Source: Robbsia sp. KACC 23696
GTDB taxonomy: Bacteria; Pseudomonadota; Gammaproteobacteria; Burkholderiales; Burkholderiaceae
NCBI RefSeq assembly: GCF_039852015.1
Contig: NZ_CP156628.1
Location: 930,001-994,000, forward strand
Reading direction: 5' to 3'
Length of the DNA: 64,000 nucleotides
Below the pieces are notes generated by a model. That model had not been told where the DNA came from, searched no databases, and saw nothing but the letters and a program-made list of their open reading frames with translations. Position 1 is the stretch's first letter. Every line of letters starts with the position of its first letter. The translations under genes were made by a program, and so were the position numbers. This document shows, one piece after another, positions 1 to 12,100 of this stretch.

Positions 1-1
1 G

Positions 2-1237
2 CTGCGCGCCGCGCTGATCGGCAATGTGTTCGAGTTCTACGACTTCATGGTCTACGCTTTTCTGGCGGCAACGCTGGCGCGTAAATTCTTTTACGGCAGC
101 GAGATGGCGGCCTTGCTGTCCAGCTTCGCCGCATTCGGCGTAGGTTTTCTGGCACGCCCGCTGGGCGGCGCCCTTATCGGGCGTTTTGCCGACACCCACG
201 GCCGCCGCAGCGCGATGTTGCTGACGGTGGTCGGCATGGCGATCGGCACCGTCGGGATCGGCCTATTACCGACCTACGCCTCGATCGGCCTGACCGCGCC
301 GATTTTGCTCGTGGTATTGCGCCTGATCCAGGGCCTGGCGGCAGGCGGCGAATGGGGCACATCCGCCGCCTTTATCGTCGAATCGGCGCCGCCGGACCGT
401 CGGGGTTTCTTCGGCAGTTTCGGTCAGTCGTCGGTGGCGCTCGCCATCCTCGTCAGCAATCTGATCGTGCTGGCCGTGAACAGCAGTTTCACCGCCGCGC
501 AAATGGATGCGTGGGCGTGGCGCGTCCCGTTCCTGCTGGGCGCATTGCTGGTGCCGGTGGGCTTCTATATGCGTCGCAATATGGAAGAGACGCCGGCCTA
601 CGAACGGACACATGCGGCGCCGGAAACGGACGCAGCGCTCGCGACGAACGAAGGGCCGATCGTCATGATGGGCCGCGCGTTCGGCTTTACGATCCTGTGG
701 ACGGTCGCGTTTTATGTGATCCTGGCCTATATGCCCACCTTCCTTGCGAAATATGCGGGCTTGTCAGGTAGCGGCGCCCTATTGTCGAACTCGGTGGCGC
801 TGCTGGTCATCGTCATCGCCGTACCGTGCTTCGGTCGTCTGTCGGATCGCATCGGCCGCAAGCCCTTATTGCTGGCCAGTTGTCTCGGTTTCGTCGTTCT
901 CGGTTATCCCTTGTTTCACATCTTGCTCAATCACGGAACATGGATCACGATTTTGGCCGCGCAAATCGTCATGAATCTGCTGATTTCCATGTTCTCGGGC
1001 GCGGGTCCCGCTGCCATTTGCGAGATGTTCCCCACGCGCTCGCGCACCGCGTTGATGTCGTTCAGCTATAGCCTGTCGACCGCGCTCTTCGGCGGATTCG
1101 CGCCCTTCGTCGCCACCTGGTTGATCGCGAAAACCGGATCTCCGATTGCGCCGACGCTCTATCTGATCGGTTCGGCTATCGTCACGGCGCTGGTTGTTTT
1201 TAGGATGAAGGAAACCGCACATCGCCGTCTGCGATAA
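2..1237 (+). CDS. MFS transporter of the metabolite:H+ symporter type (5' end outside window)
   Basis: Inner-membrane proton-coupled carrier for an organic acid or similar metabolite. The reading frame is open to the left edge, so the start lies outside the window; a GTG at 26 is only an internal codon. The visible N-terminus carries GNVFEFYDF, the helix-1 motif of MHS carriers (ShiA, KgtP, ProP relatives). The loop-2 motif is RPLGGALIGRFADTHGRR, and RLIQGLAAGGEWG follows in helix 4. Hydrophobic segments continue to the end, matching about 12 helices. The stop is 12 bases before the dehydrogenase gene, so transporter, dehydrogenase and deacetylase look co-transcribed. Substrate unknown. Confidence 0.9.
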   Translation: MRAALIGNVFEFYDFMVYAFLAATLARKFFYGSEMAALLSSFAAFGVGFLARPLGGALIGRFADTHGRRSAMLLTVVGMAIGTVGIGLLPTYASIGLTAPILLVVLRLIQGLAAGGEWGTSAAFIVESAPPDRRGFFGSFGQSSVALAILVSNLIVLAVNSSFTAAQMDAWAWRVPFLLGALLVPVGFYMRRNMEETPAYERTHAAPETDAALATNEGPIVMMGRAFGFTILWTVAFYVILAYMPTFLAKYAGLSGSGALLSNSVALLVIVIAVPCFGRLSDRIGRKPLLLASCLGFVVLGYPLFHILLNHGTWITILAAQIVMNLLISMFSGAGPAAICEMFPTRSRTALMSFSYSLSTALFGGFAPFVATWLIAKTGSPIAPTLYLIGSAIVTALVVFRMKETAHRRLR

Positions 1238-1249
1238 AAAGGGGTATCG

Positions 1250-2008
1250 ATGCATATTCGTTTTGACAATCAAACCGTTGCCATTACCGGCGCGGGTATC
1301 GGTATCGGCCGTGCGATCGCCGCACGATTCGTCGCCCTCGGCGCCCGCGTTTATGGCTGCGATTACGATGCGGCAGCGTTGACCGAGTCGACGCAATCCG
1401 GCTTTACGGGCCACGTCGTCGATTTGACCGACCGCGCCGCTGCCGCCAGCTGGATCGGCGATGTGGAAAAACACAGCGGCGGCCCGATCGGCATCCTGAT
1501 CAACTGCGCCGGTGGCGTTGCGGGTCAGGCGAACAAACCGCTGGATCAGGTCAGCGATGAAGAATGGAATCGCATCATCGATGTGAACCTGGGCGCGGCC
1601 TTTGCCGTCAGCCGGGCCGCCGTCGGTGGAATGAAGCAGGCCGGCAAGGGGGCCATCGTCAATATCAGTTCTTCCGCCGCGTTACGCGCCTCCTTGACCG
1701 GAATACAGGCGTATTGCGCGGCGAAGCACGGCGTGCTCGGATTGACACGCCAGTTGGCGCATGAATTGGGTGCATTCGGCATCCGCGTGAACTCGGTCGC
1801 CCCCGGATTGATCATCAGCAATGCCGCAACCGAGCGCCAATGGGCAGCCTACGGCGCCGCCAAACAGGCGCAGATGCTCGACGCCATCTCGATGAAACGC
1901 CTGGGGAAGGTCGACGATATCGTCGACGCGGTGATGTTCTTCGCGTCGGATATGTCGAGTTTCGTCAACGGGCAGGTGCTCTCCGTCGATGGCGGAAAAG
2001 CAAGCTGA
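1250..2008 (+). CDS. short-chain dehydrogenase/reductase (SDR)
   Basis: Classical 252-aa SDR that should oxidise or reduce a hydroxyl/keto group with NAD(P). The cofactor glycine motif GAGIGIG sits near residues 13-19. NCAGG follows near 85. The catalytic triad is visible as Ser in NISSSAA (about 138) and Tyr/Lys in YCAAKHG (about 154-158). The protein ends with VNGQVLSVDGGKAS, typical of FabG-like enzymes. An acidic residue (YGCDYD) follows the second strand, which favours NAD over NADP. It lies 12 bases after an MFS carrier and about 30 bases before a deacetylase, suggesting a shared small-molecule pathway. Substrate cannot be read from sequence. Confidence 0.93.
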   Translation: MHIRFDNQTVAITGAGIGIGRAIAARFVALGARVYGCDYDAAALTESTQSGFTGHVVDLTDRAAAASWIGDVEKHSGGPIGILINCAGGVAGQANKPLDQVSDEEWNRIIDVNLGAAFAVSRAAVGGMKQAGKGAIVNISSSAALRASLTGIQAYCAAKHGVLGLTRQLAHELGAFGIRVNSVAPGLIISNAATERQWAAYGAAKQAQMLDAISMKRLGKVDDIVDAVMFFASDMSSFVNGQVLSVDGGKAS

Positions 2009-2038
2009 GCCGTGCCGCACACTATAAGGAATACCGTA

Positions 2039-2950
2039 ATGAATACAGCACCCAAGCAGACCGGCGACGACGAGTCGACATTGCAACCGTGGCAGTGGCA
2101 AGAAGCCACGTGGCGGCGACTCGTGGGTCAAGTCCGCGCGGGCAAATCGCTTCGTCCCACCGTCTGGCCCAACGGCGCGCAGTGCGCGGTCGCGCTGTCT
2201 TTCGACAGCGATCACGAAACCAATGAATTGCGAGATGGCGGAAAGTCGATCGGCCGACTCGCATGGGGTGAATTCGGCAGCCGCGTGGGCGTACCGCGTA
2301 TCCTGAAATTACTGCATCAGCACGACATCAAGGCGACGTTTTACGTCCCGGCCGTGACGGCGCTCTTGCATGAAGACGAACAACGTCGCGTGGTGGCGGA
2401 AGGGCACGAAATCGGTATTCATGGCTGGATTCATGAGCTGAATTCGGTGCTGCCTTACGAGGCGGAGCGCGATCTGCTGTTCCGCTCGGTCGACGTCCTG
2501 GAAAAAGTGACCGGCGTCAGGCCGGTGGGCTTGAGGACGCCGTCATGGGACTTCAGCCCCTCGACCTTGCAGATCGAGAAAGAATTGGGCTTGCTCTACG
2601 ATTCGTCCTTGATGGCCGATGAAGATTGCTACGAGCTGATGTTGCATGGCGAACCGACAGGCATTGTCGAGCTGCCGGTGGAATGGGTCCGCGACGATGC
2701 CGTGTATTTCAGCATGCATCGTTTCAATTCCTTGCGCCCGTACACGCCGCCGACCGATGTGTTCGATATCTTCAAGCGCGAATTCGATGGCGCCTACGAG
2801 GACGGCGGTTTGTTCCAATTGACGATGCATCCGCACGTCATCACGCCGCGCTCGCGTTTCTGGATCGTCTCGGAATTGATCGCGTACATGAAGACGAAGA
2901 ACGTCTGGTTCGCGACGCACGCCGAGATTGCGGCCTACGTGAAAGGGTAA
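2039..2950 (+). CDS. polysaccharide deacetylase / PuuE-like NodB-fold hydrolase
   Basis: 303-aa metal-dependent NodB-fold hydrolase. The chosen ATG has a ribosome site (AAGGA, 2026-2030) eight bases upstream; a GTG at 2012 would add nine residues without one. Motif 1 is SFDSDHE (metal-binding Asp), motif 2 is HGWIHE (His-x3-His) and motif 3 is RTPSWDFS. There is no signal peptide, so it acts in the cytoplasm. With a dehydrogenase and a transporter beside it, a role like PuuE (allantoin or cyclic-imide hydrolysis) is more likely than cell-wall or chitin deacetylation. The general fold is confident; the substrate is inference. Confidence 0.88.
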   Translation: MNTAPKQTGDDESTLQPWQWQEATWRRLVGQVRAGKSLRPTVWPNGAQCAVALSFDSDHETNELRDGGKSIGRLAWGEFGSRVGVPRILKLLHQHDIKATFYVPAVTALLHEDEQRRVVAEGHEIGIHGWIHELNSVLPYEAERDLLFRSVDVLEKVTGVRPVGLRTPSWDFSPSTLQIEKELGLLYDSSLMADEDCYELMLHGEPTGIVELPVEWVRDDAVYFSMHRFNSLRPYTPPTDVFDIFKREFDGAYEDGGLFQLTMHPHVITPRSRFWIVSELIAYMKTKNVWFATHAEIAAYVKG

Positions 2951-3004
2951 CAGCACGATAAAACGCGCGACGGCCTCAGATGCTGAGACGGTGGTCGCGC
3001 GACG

Positions 3005-3262
3005 CTATCGCTTGGTTCGCAGTTGCTCGATGAGTTCGGCCGTCACGCGGGATGCCGGGCCGGGGCGCTCCAGACGCGCTTCCATGCCTTTCTCGAAAAG
3101 CGTCGCGCCGACGTTCAATAGGCATTGGACGTCTTCCAGGGACAGTTTGTCCCTATTGGCCGCGAGCCAGCTCGCTAGATCCGAAATGGCGTCGTCGACG
3201 ACCGGCGCCTCGTCATTGGCATAACGGCGCTCGAACATCCTGATTACATCGAATGGGGTCAT
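3005..3262 (-). CDS. small hypothetical protein, 85 aa
   Basis: Unrecognised 85-aa protein. A strong ribosome site (AGGAGG) lies about seven bases before the ATG, supporting it as a real gene. It is predicted to be soluble and helical, with no signal peptide or cysteine motif. The C-terminal half is charged (KGMEARLERPG, TAELIEQLRTKR). It lies convergent to the deacetylase gene and downstream of the XRE gene on the same strand, about 80 bases away. Function unknown. Confidence 0.65.
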   Translation of the reverse strand: MTPFDVIRMFERRYANDEAPVVDDAISDLASWLAANRDKLSLEDVQCLLNVGATLFEKGMEARLERPGPASRVTAELIEQLRTKR

Positions 3263-3340
3263 TCCGCCCTCCTTCGTCGTTCCGCTAGCGTAGCATAGTC
3301 ACAAAACGGACAGCGCGCGGCACCACGAAGGAAGACCTGC

Positions 3341-3661
3341 CTATGCGGCAACGGTAATGCCCGGCGCCTGCGCGCGACGTGCTGGCTGTACTATGATTTC
3401 AACGCGCTGATCTAGCGAGACGAGTGCGCGCATTAACCGCTCAAGTGAGATATTTAATAATTTGTACCGCCGGATCTGTGACACTTTGGGCTGCGTCAGC
3501 CCTGTGATATCGGCTGCCTCGGATTGACTCAAACCACGCTTGTCTATCAGTTGATTAAACTTGATAGCGAGCGCGGCCTTCGCTGAGAGCTCCGCCGCGT
3601 CGTCGAATCCAAGATCCATCAACACGTTTTCCGTACCTACGACGCACGTTTTTCCACTCAT
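3341..3661 (-). CDS. XRE-family HTH protein, HigA-like
   Basis: 106-aa DNA-binding protein of the small XRE group. The helix-turn-helix is at about residues 43-65, with LSQSEAADITGLTQPKVSQI as the helix 2-3 block. These proteins are usually the antitoxin/autoregulator of a RelE/HigB-type pair. Here no toxin gene is adjacent: upstream is an Lrp regulator and downstream the unknown 85-aa protein. It may be an orphan antitoxin, a plain regulator, or paired with the 85-aa protein, although that one shows no RelE-like features. Confidence 0.8.
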   Translation of the reverse strand: MSGKTCVVGTENVLMDLGFDDAAELSAKAALAIKFNQLIDKRGLSQSEAADITGLTQPKVSQIRRYKLLNISLERLMRALVSLDQRVEIIVQPARRAQAPGITVAA

Positions 3662-3725
3662 TTGCCTCTCCTGCTTGCCTCATATCGGGCAAGAAAGGAG
3701 ACTGGTCCGAATTCCACGAACGCGC

Positions 3726-4172
3726 TCAGCGTTCGATTTTCCGCGCCAACACGATCGAGGTGGTCGTGCGCGCCACGCCGTCCAATTCGGCGATGGCGTC
3801 CAAAAGCGCGTCCAGCCGCTCGGGCGAAGCGGCGCGGACCCAGGCGACATAATCGAATTCGCCGCTGACCGCGCATAGCAGCGTGATCTCGGGCATGCGC
3901 TCTAGACGCTTCAAGACGTCGCGTCCCGATTTCGCCTGAACCACGATGCCGACGTGCGCATGCAAGGCATGGGCGTCGACGTCTTTGCCCAAACGCACGC
4001 CGTATCCCGCAATGATGCCGTTACGCTCCATCCGGGCGATGCGCGACAATACCGTCGTGCGCGCGATACCGAGCGTCCGCGCCAGATCCGCCGCAGATTC
4101 GCGGGCATTCGCCTGCAACAGCGACAGCAGGCCGCGATCGATCTCGTCCAGTTCATCGAAGCGTAGACTCAC
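3726..4172 (-). CDS. Lrp/AsnC family transcriptional regulator
   Basis: 148-aa feast/famine regulator: N-terminal HTH (LARTLGIARTTVLSRIARME, about residues 25-45) and C-terminal RAM ligand/oligomer domain (HVGIVVQAKSG, VSGEFDYVAWV). It probably senses an amino acid. The start is a GTG preceded by GGAGAAGG at normal spacing. This gives the usual Lrp length and avoids overlap with ftsK, which ends 34 bases upstream; an in-frame GTG five codons earlier is the alternative. Target genes are not evident from position. Confidence 0.9.
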   Translation of the reverse strand: MSLRFDELDEIDRGLLSLLQANARESAADLARTLGIARTTVLSRIARMERNGIIAGYGVRLGKDVDAHALHAHVGIVVQAKSGRDVLKRLERMPEITLLCAVSGEFDYVAWVRAASPERLDALLDAIAELDGVARTTTSIVLARKIER

Positions 4173-4206
4173 CGCCTTCTCCCGCACGCACTCGGACGCG
4201 AGGCCG

Positions 4207-8202
<3,996 letters not shown>

Positions 8203-8669
8203 GCGGCAGACAGACGTAGCGGGAGGTGCGGCAACGATGCGCAACGATAAACGAGGCACCTATGGCTGCGTGGCGGCACGGGGACGCACAGCAACACGAA
8301 CAGGGAGTTTACCCGTTTGAACCGGGTTTGACTTCCGGACGATCGGAATATTATGACAGGCGCCCCTTTGCGCACCCGCCGACATCTTTTCCGGCTTTCC
8401 AGACAGGTCAACGAATGGAATTCCGAAAAGCCGTACAAATTCACTGTTTTTGCCATGCAATCGTAGATGCTACAAGGGTTTAGCCCGATTCGTGAAACAC
8501 CGCGAGGTTTGTTCAAATAGCGCCGCGCCACCGGGTAATCCGGGCTTTTTCGGGAAAACGCCTTAAAGAAGACTTCCCTCCGGTGGCCGCGCTTGATGCT
8601 TCGTGGCAATTGCAGGAACGATTTCGACGCCCATACCGCTCAGCGCATATAGACCTCATTGGAGTTGTC
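8203..8669. promoter_or_regulatory. divergent ftsK/dctA intergenic region with a sigma-70-like promoter
   Basis: 467 non-coding bases between divergent genes. On the plus strand TTGACT (8328-8333) and TATTAT (8349-8354) are separated by 15 bases, a plausible sigma-70 promoter pointing to dctA with a leader of about 310 bases. I found no clean GG-N10-GC sigma-54 element, although DctB/DctD systems normally drive dctA through sigma-54. The rest shows nothing I can name. Confidence 0.4.
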
Positions 8670-9941
8670 GTGAAACAACCGTTCTATAAAGTTCTCTACA
8701 TTCAGGTGCTGGTCGCGATCGTGATCGGCATCCTCCTCGGCCATTTCTATCCGGCACTGGCGATCGACATGAAGCCGCTCGGCGATGGCTTCATCAAACT
8801 GATCAAGATGATCATCGGACCGGTGATCTTCTGTACCGTGGTGACCGGTATCGCCGGCATGCGCGACATGAAGAAGGTCGGCCGCGTCGGCGGCAAGGCG
8901 CTGCTGTACTTCGAAGTCGTGTCGACATTCGCGCTGGTGCTCGGCTTGGCGGCAACGCATATCCTGCGCCCGGGCGTCGGCTTCAACGTCGATCCGAAGA
9001 CCTTGGACGGCGCCGCTGTCGCGTCGTTCGCGAAGGCCGCGCATGGTCAGAGCGCGACGGACTTCATCCTGCATATCATTCCGGATACGCTGGTCTCGGC
9101 GTTTTCGCAGGGTGAAGTGCTGCAGATCCTGTTGATCGCCATCCTGTTCGGTAGCGCTTTGGCCGCCGCCGGCGAGAAAGGCCATGCAGTGACGGAACTG
9201 ATCGAGAAGTTCTCGGCGGTCTTCTTCGGCATCGTGCGCATCATCACGAAGGTCGCCCCGATTGGTGCATTCGGTGCGATGGCCTTCACGATCGGAAAGT
9301 ACGGCGTGGCGTCGCTGATCCCGATGTTGAAGCTGATGGGCACGTTCTACCTGACGTCGATCCTGTTCGTGCTGATCGTCCTCGGCGCCATCGCACGCGC
9401 CGCCGGCTTCAGCGTGGTACGCTTCGTTGCGTATATCAAGGAAGAGATGCTGATCGTGCTGGGTACGAGCTCGTCGGAAGCCGCCTTGCCGCAACTGATG
9501 CAGAAGCTCGAACGCCTGGGCTGCTCGCGCTCGGTGGTCGGTCTCGTCGTGCCTACCGGCTATTCGTTCAACCTGGACGGCACCAACATCTACATGACGA
9601 TGGCCGTGCTGTTCATCGCCCAAGCGACGAATACCGATTTGAGCTGGGGGCAGCAACTGACGCTGTTGGCCGTAACGATGTTGACGTCGAAGGGCGCCAG
9701 CGGCGTGACCGGCGCAGGCTTCGTGACCTTGGCCGCCACGCTGGCCGTAGTGCCGACGATCCCGCTGTCGGGCATGGTCCTGATCCTGGGTATCGACCGC
9801 TTTATGAGTGAATGCCGCGCGCTGACGAATATTGTCGGCAACGGTGTGGCAACGATCGTCGTGTCGTCATGGGAAAAGGAACTGGACCGCGAGAAGTTGA
9901 ATCGCGAACTGAAGCACGAGACGGCGACGCAACGCGCCTGA
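8670..9941 (+). CDS. dctA: C4-dicarboxylate:cation symporter DctA
   Basis: 423-aa inner-membrane symporter importing succinate, fumarate and malate with protons or sodium (DAACS family). The GTG at 8670 is chosen because GGAG stands six bases upstream and it gives the typical DctA N-terminus ([19 protein letters not shown]). An earlier ATG at 8583 would add 29 non-conserved residues. Signature motifs are visible: [10 protein letters not shown] (serine-rich re-entrant loop), the [13 protein letters not shown] block and [14 protein letters not shown]. The sensor and regulator genes follow immediately, so it is the expected target of DctB/DctD. Confidence 0.97.
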   Translation: MKQPFYKVLYIQVLVAIVIGILLGHFYPALAIDMKPLGDGFIKLIKMIIGPVIFCTVVTGIAGMRDMKKVGRVGGKALLYFEVVSTFALVLGLAATHILRPGVGFNVDPKTLDGAAVASFAKAAHGQSATDFILHIIPDTLVSAFSQGEVLQILLIAILFGSALAAAGEKGHAVTELIEKFSAVFFGIVRIITKVAPIGAFGAMAFTIGKYGVASLIPMLKLMGTFYLTSILFVLIVLGAIARAAGFSVVRFVAYIKEEMLIVLGTSSSEAALPQLMQKLERLGCSRSVVGLVVPTGYSFNLDGTNIYMTMAVLFIAQATNTDLSWGQQLTLLAVTMLTSKGASGVTGAGFVTLAATLAVVPTIPLSGMVLILGIDRFMSECRALTNIVGNGVATIVVSSWEKELDREKLNRELKHETATQRA

Positions 9942-9956
9942 CGCCTGCTGGCGAGT

Positions 9957-10068
9957 CCGCGCGCGCGAGCGCGCGGGCGACGCCGGTATCCGGCGGATTC
10001 CCTCCTCTGACGCCGATCGCCGTGCGCCCGTTCCCCTCCTCAGAAAGCGCCGGCCTGCCGGCGCCTTT
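9957..10068 (+). promoter_or_regulatory. three strong hairpins between dctA and dctB
   Basis: Three perfect inverted repeats follow dctA: CCGCGCGC-GCGA-GCGCGCGG (9957-9976, a GNRA loop), CGCCGG-TAT-CCGGCG (9981-9995) and GCGCCGGC-CT-GCCGGCGC followed by CTTTC (10047-10069). They could terminate or attenuate transcription after dctA or protect its 3' end, so the abundant carrier is made in excess over the sensor. The third lies inside the dctB frame if the GTG at 10022 is the start. Confidence 0.5.
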
Positions 10069-12100
10069 CATCCGGCCCCCGGCCACCCCCCATCCCTTCC
10101 GTCGCGCCGTGCTGCTGGCCCTGCTATTGATGCTGGCCTTGGCCTGCGCGGCGACCTGGACGATCAGTTGGCACCGCGGCATCGACGCGCTGCGTGAACG
10201 CGCGACGTTCCGCGCAGAGCGGGTCAATGCGAACCTGAAAGCCACGCTGGATCGCTATGCCTTGCTGCCCTATCTGGTCTCCACGCACCCGTATATCGAG
10301 ACGCTGCTCGACAGCCCGCCCGGCAGTCCGGCACGGCAGGCAGCCGTGGCACGCGCGAATGCCTTTTTGAAGCGGGTCAATCACGAAGCGAATGCCAGCG
10401 CGACCTATGTCATCGATGCAAACGGGGTCTGCGTCACCGCCAGCAATTGGGACCAGCCGACCGGCTTCGTCGGCCTGCATTACAACTTCCGTCCCTATTT
10501 CACCGACGCCATGGCGGGTCGCACCGGACGCTTCTTCGCCATCGGCACCAGTAACGCCGAACCGGGCTACTACGTTTCCCAACCGATCCGCGCCCCCCGG
10601 GCGGTGAACGAGGCGTCCAGGACGTCGCCGCGTTCCGGCGCGTCGGAGCGGGACACGGCGCCGAATCCGATTCTCGGCGTTGCGGTGGTGAAGCTGGACC
10701 TCGAATGGTTCGAACAGACGGACAGTCAGGAACCGTTGATCGCCACCGATGAGCATGGCGTGATCTTTCTGTCGTCGGAGCCCGATTGGAAATACCACAC
10801 GCTGCAACCGCTGAGCACCCCAATTCTCGAATCGATCCGGATGTCGCGCCAGTACGCGGCGCAGCCCTTGCCGGCGCTGCCGGTCATTGTCGATCGGATT
10901 CTGAGTCCGACGACGGAATTAGTGCATATCGGGCCGACCGCCCGCTATCTTGCCAATACGAGCCAATTGGCCGAGCCGCATTGGCAACTGACGACGTTCA
11001 CGTCGCTGGAACCGGTCGTGTCGAGCGCCAACGCCGCCACGGCGATCACGGCATTCAGCGGCATCTGCCTTTATCTGCTCGGCTTTTATTTGAACGCCCG
11101 CCGTGCGCGCGTGCGGGACATGATCCGCAGCGGCACGCTGTTGCGCGCCGCCTATGCCGAACTGAACCAGCGCGTTGCCGACCGCACTGCGGACCTGTCC
11201 TCGGCCAACACGCGCCTGCAGACGGAAGTCACCGAGCGAACCCGGGCCGAACAGGAACTGCGCGCCGCGCATCGGGAACTGGTGCAGACGAGCAAGCTCG
11301 CCGCCCTGGGTCAGATGGCGGCCGGCATCACGCACGAACTGAATCAGCCTCTGGCGGCCTTGCGCACGTTCTCGGACAATACGCGGATTCTGCTCGAACG
11401 CGGCCAGTACGACGCCGCGCAGGAGAACCTCAGCGCCATCGGCTCGCTGACCGAACGCATGGGGCGTATCACTAATCAGCTGAAATTATTCATCACGAAA
11501 GCGCGACCACGCGATGCGCTGGCGCCTCTGCCACGCGCCGTCGCCAATGCGCTGATGCTCCTTGAGGCACGCCTGCAAACCGTCCGAATCGGCGTCTGGT
11601 ACGATCCCGACTGTCGGCTCGACGACAGTGGCACGCGGGAGCCGGTCATCCATGACGGGCTGCTGCCGTTGCCGCTGGATACGCGTCACGGCGAAGCGCG
11701 GCAAGGCGCGCCGGACTGGATCGCCCGCTGTGACCAGTTGCGGCTGGAGCAGTTGCTGATCAATGTCATCGGCAATGCCCTGGACGCGCTGCGAGGTCGG
11801 CCCGAACCGCGAATCGATATCGTCGCCTCGATGACGCCGGCACACCTGCGGATCGTGATCCAGGATAATGGACCCGGCATTCCCGACGAACACCTGCCGC
11901 ATTTGTTCGAACCGTTCTATACGACAAAGGAGAACGGCGAAGGCATGGGGCTGGGACTGGCCATCTGCGCCGCCATCGCGTCCGAGCATGGCGGCACACT
12001 GCATGCATCCAATCGGCCACACGACAGCGGCGCACGCTTCGTGCTGACGTTGCGCCGTGTCGTCGATGTCACCGGCGCTCCCCTGAACCCAGAGAAATGA
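10022..12100 (+). CDS. dctB: C4-dicarboxylate sensor histidine kinase DctB
   Basis: About 692-aa membrane sensor kinase. Domains in order: first membrane helix (AVLLALLLMLALACAATW), a periplasmic PAS-like sensor domain of about 300 residues, second helix (AITAFSGICLYLLGFYL), a coiled coil of about 45 residues, phospho-acceptor box GITHELNQPLAALRTF, and an ATPase domain with DNGPGIP and GEGMGLGLAI. This layout is that of Rhizobium/Burkholderia DctB. The start is uncertain: GTG at 10022 leaves a 30-residue cytoplasmic tail; GTG at 10109 would begin directly in the helix; neither has a clear ribosome site. The stop overlaps the dctD start (ATGA), so the two are translationally coupled. Confidence 0.93.
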   Translation: MRPFPSSESAGLPAPFIRPPATPHPFRRAVLLALLLMLALACAATWTISWHRGIDALRERATFRAERVNANLKATLDRYALLPYLVSTHPYIETLLDSPPGSPARQAAVARANAFLKRVNHEANASATYVIDANGVCVTASNWDQPTGFVGLHYNFRPYFTDAMAGRTGRFFAIGTSNAEPGYYVSQPIRAPRAVNEASRTSPRSGASERDTAPNPILGVAVVKLDLEWFEQTDSQEPLIATDEHGVIFLSSEPDWKYHTLQPLSTPILESIRMSRQYAAQPLPALPVIVDRILSPTTELVHIGPTARYLANTSQLAEPHWQLTTFTSLEPVVSSANAATAITAFSGICLYLLGFYLNARRARVRDMIRSGTLLRAAYAELNQRVADRTADLSSANTRLQTEVTERTRAEQELRAAHRELVQTSKLAALGQMAAGITHELNQPLAALRTFSDNTRILLERGQYDAAQENLSAIGSLTERMGRITNQLKLFITKARPRDALAPLPRAVANALMLLEARLQTVRIGVWYDPDCRLDDSGTREPVIHDGLLPLPLDTRHGEARQGAPDWIARCDQLRLEQLLINVIGNALDALRGRPEPRIDIVASMTPAHLRIVIQDNGPGIPDEHLPHLFEPFYTTKENGEGMGLGLAICAAIASEHGGTLHASNRPHDSGARFVLTLRRVVDVTGAPLNPEK

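Noticed and set aside
8203-8669. Sigma-54 promoter of dctA
   Set aside because: GG/GC pairs near 8255-8270 and 8582-8600 have 11-base rather than 10-base spacing and poor flanks.
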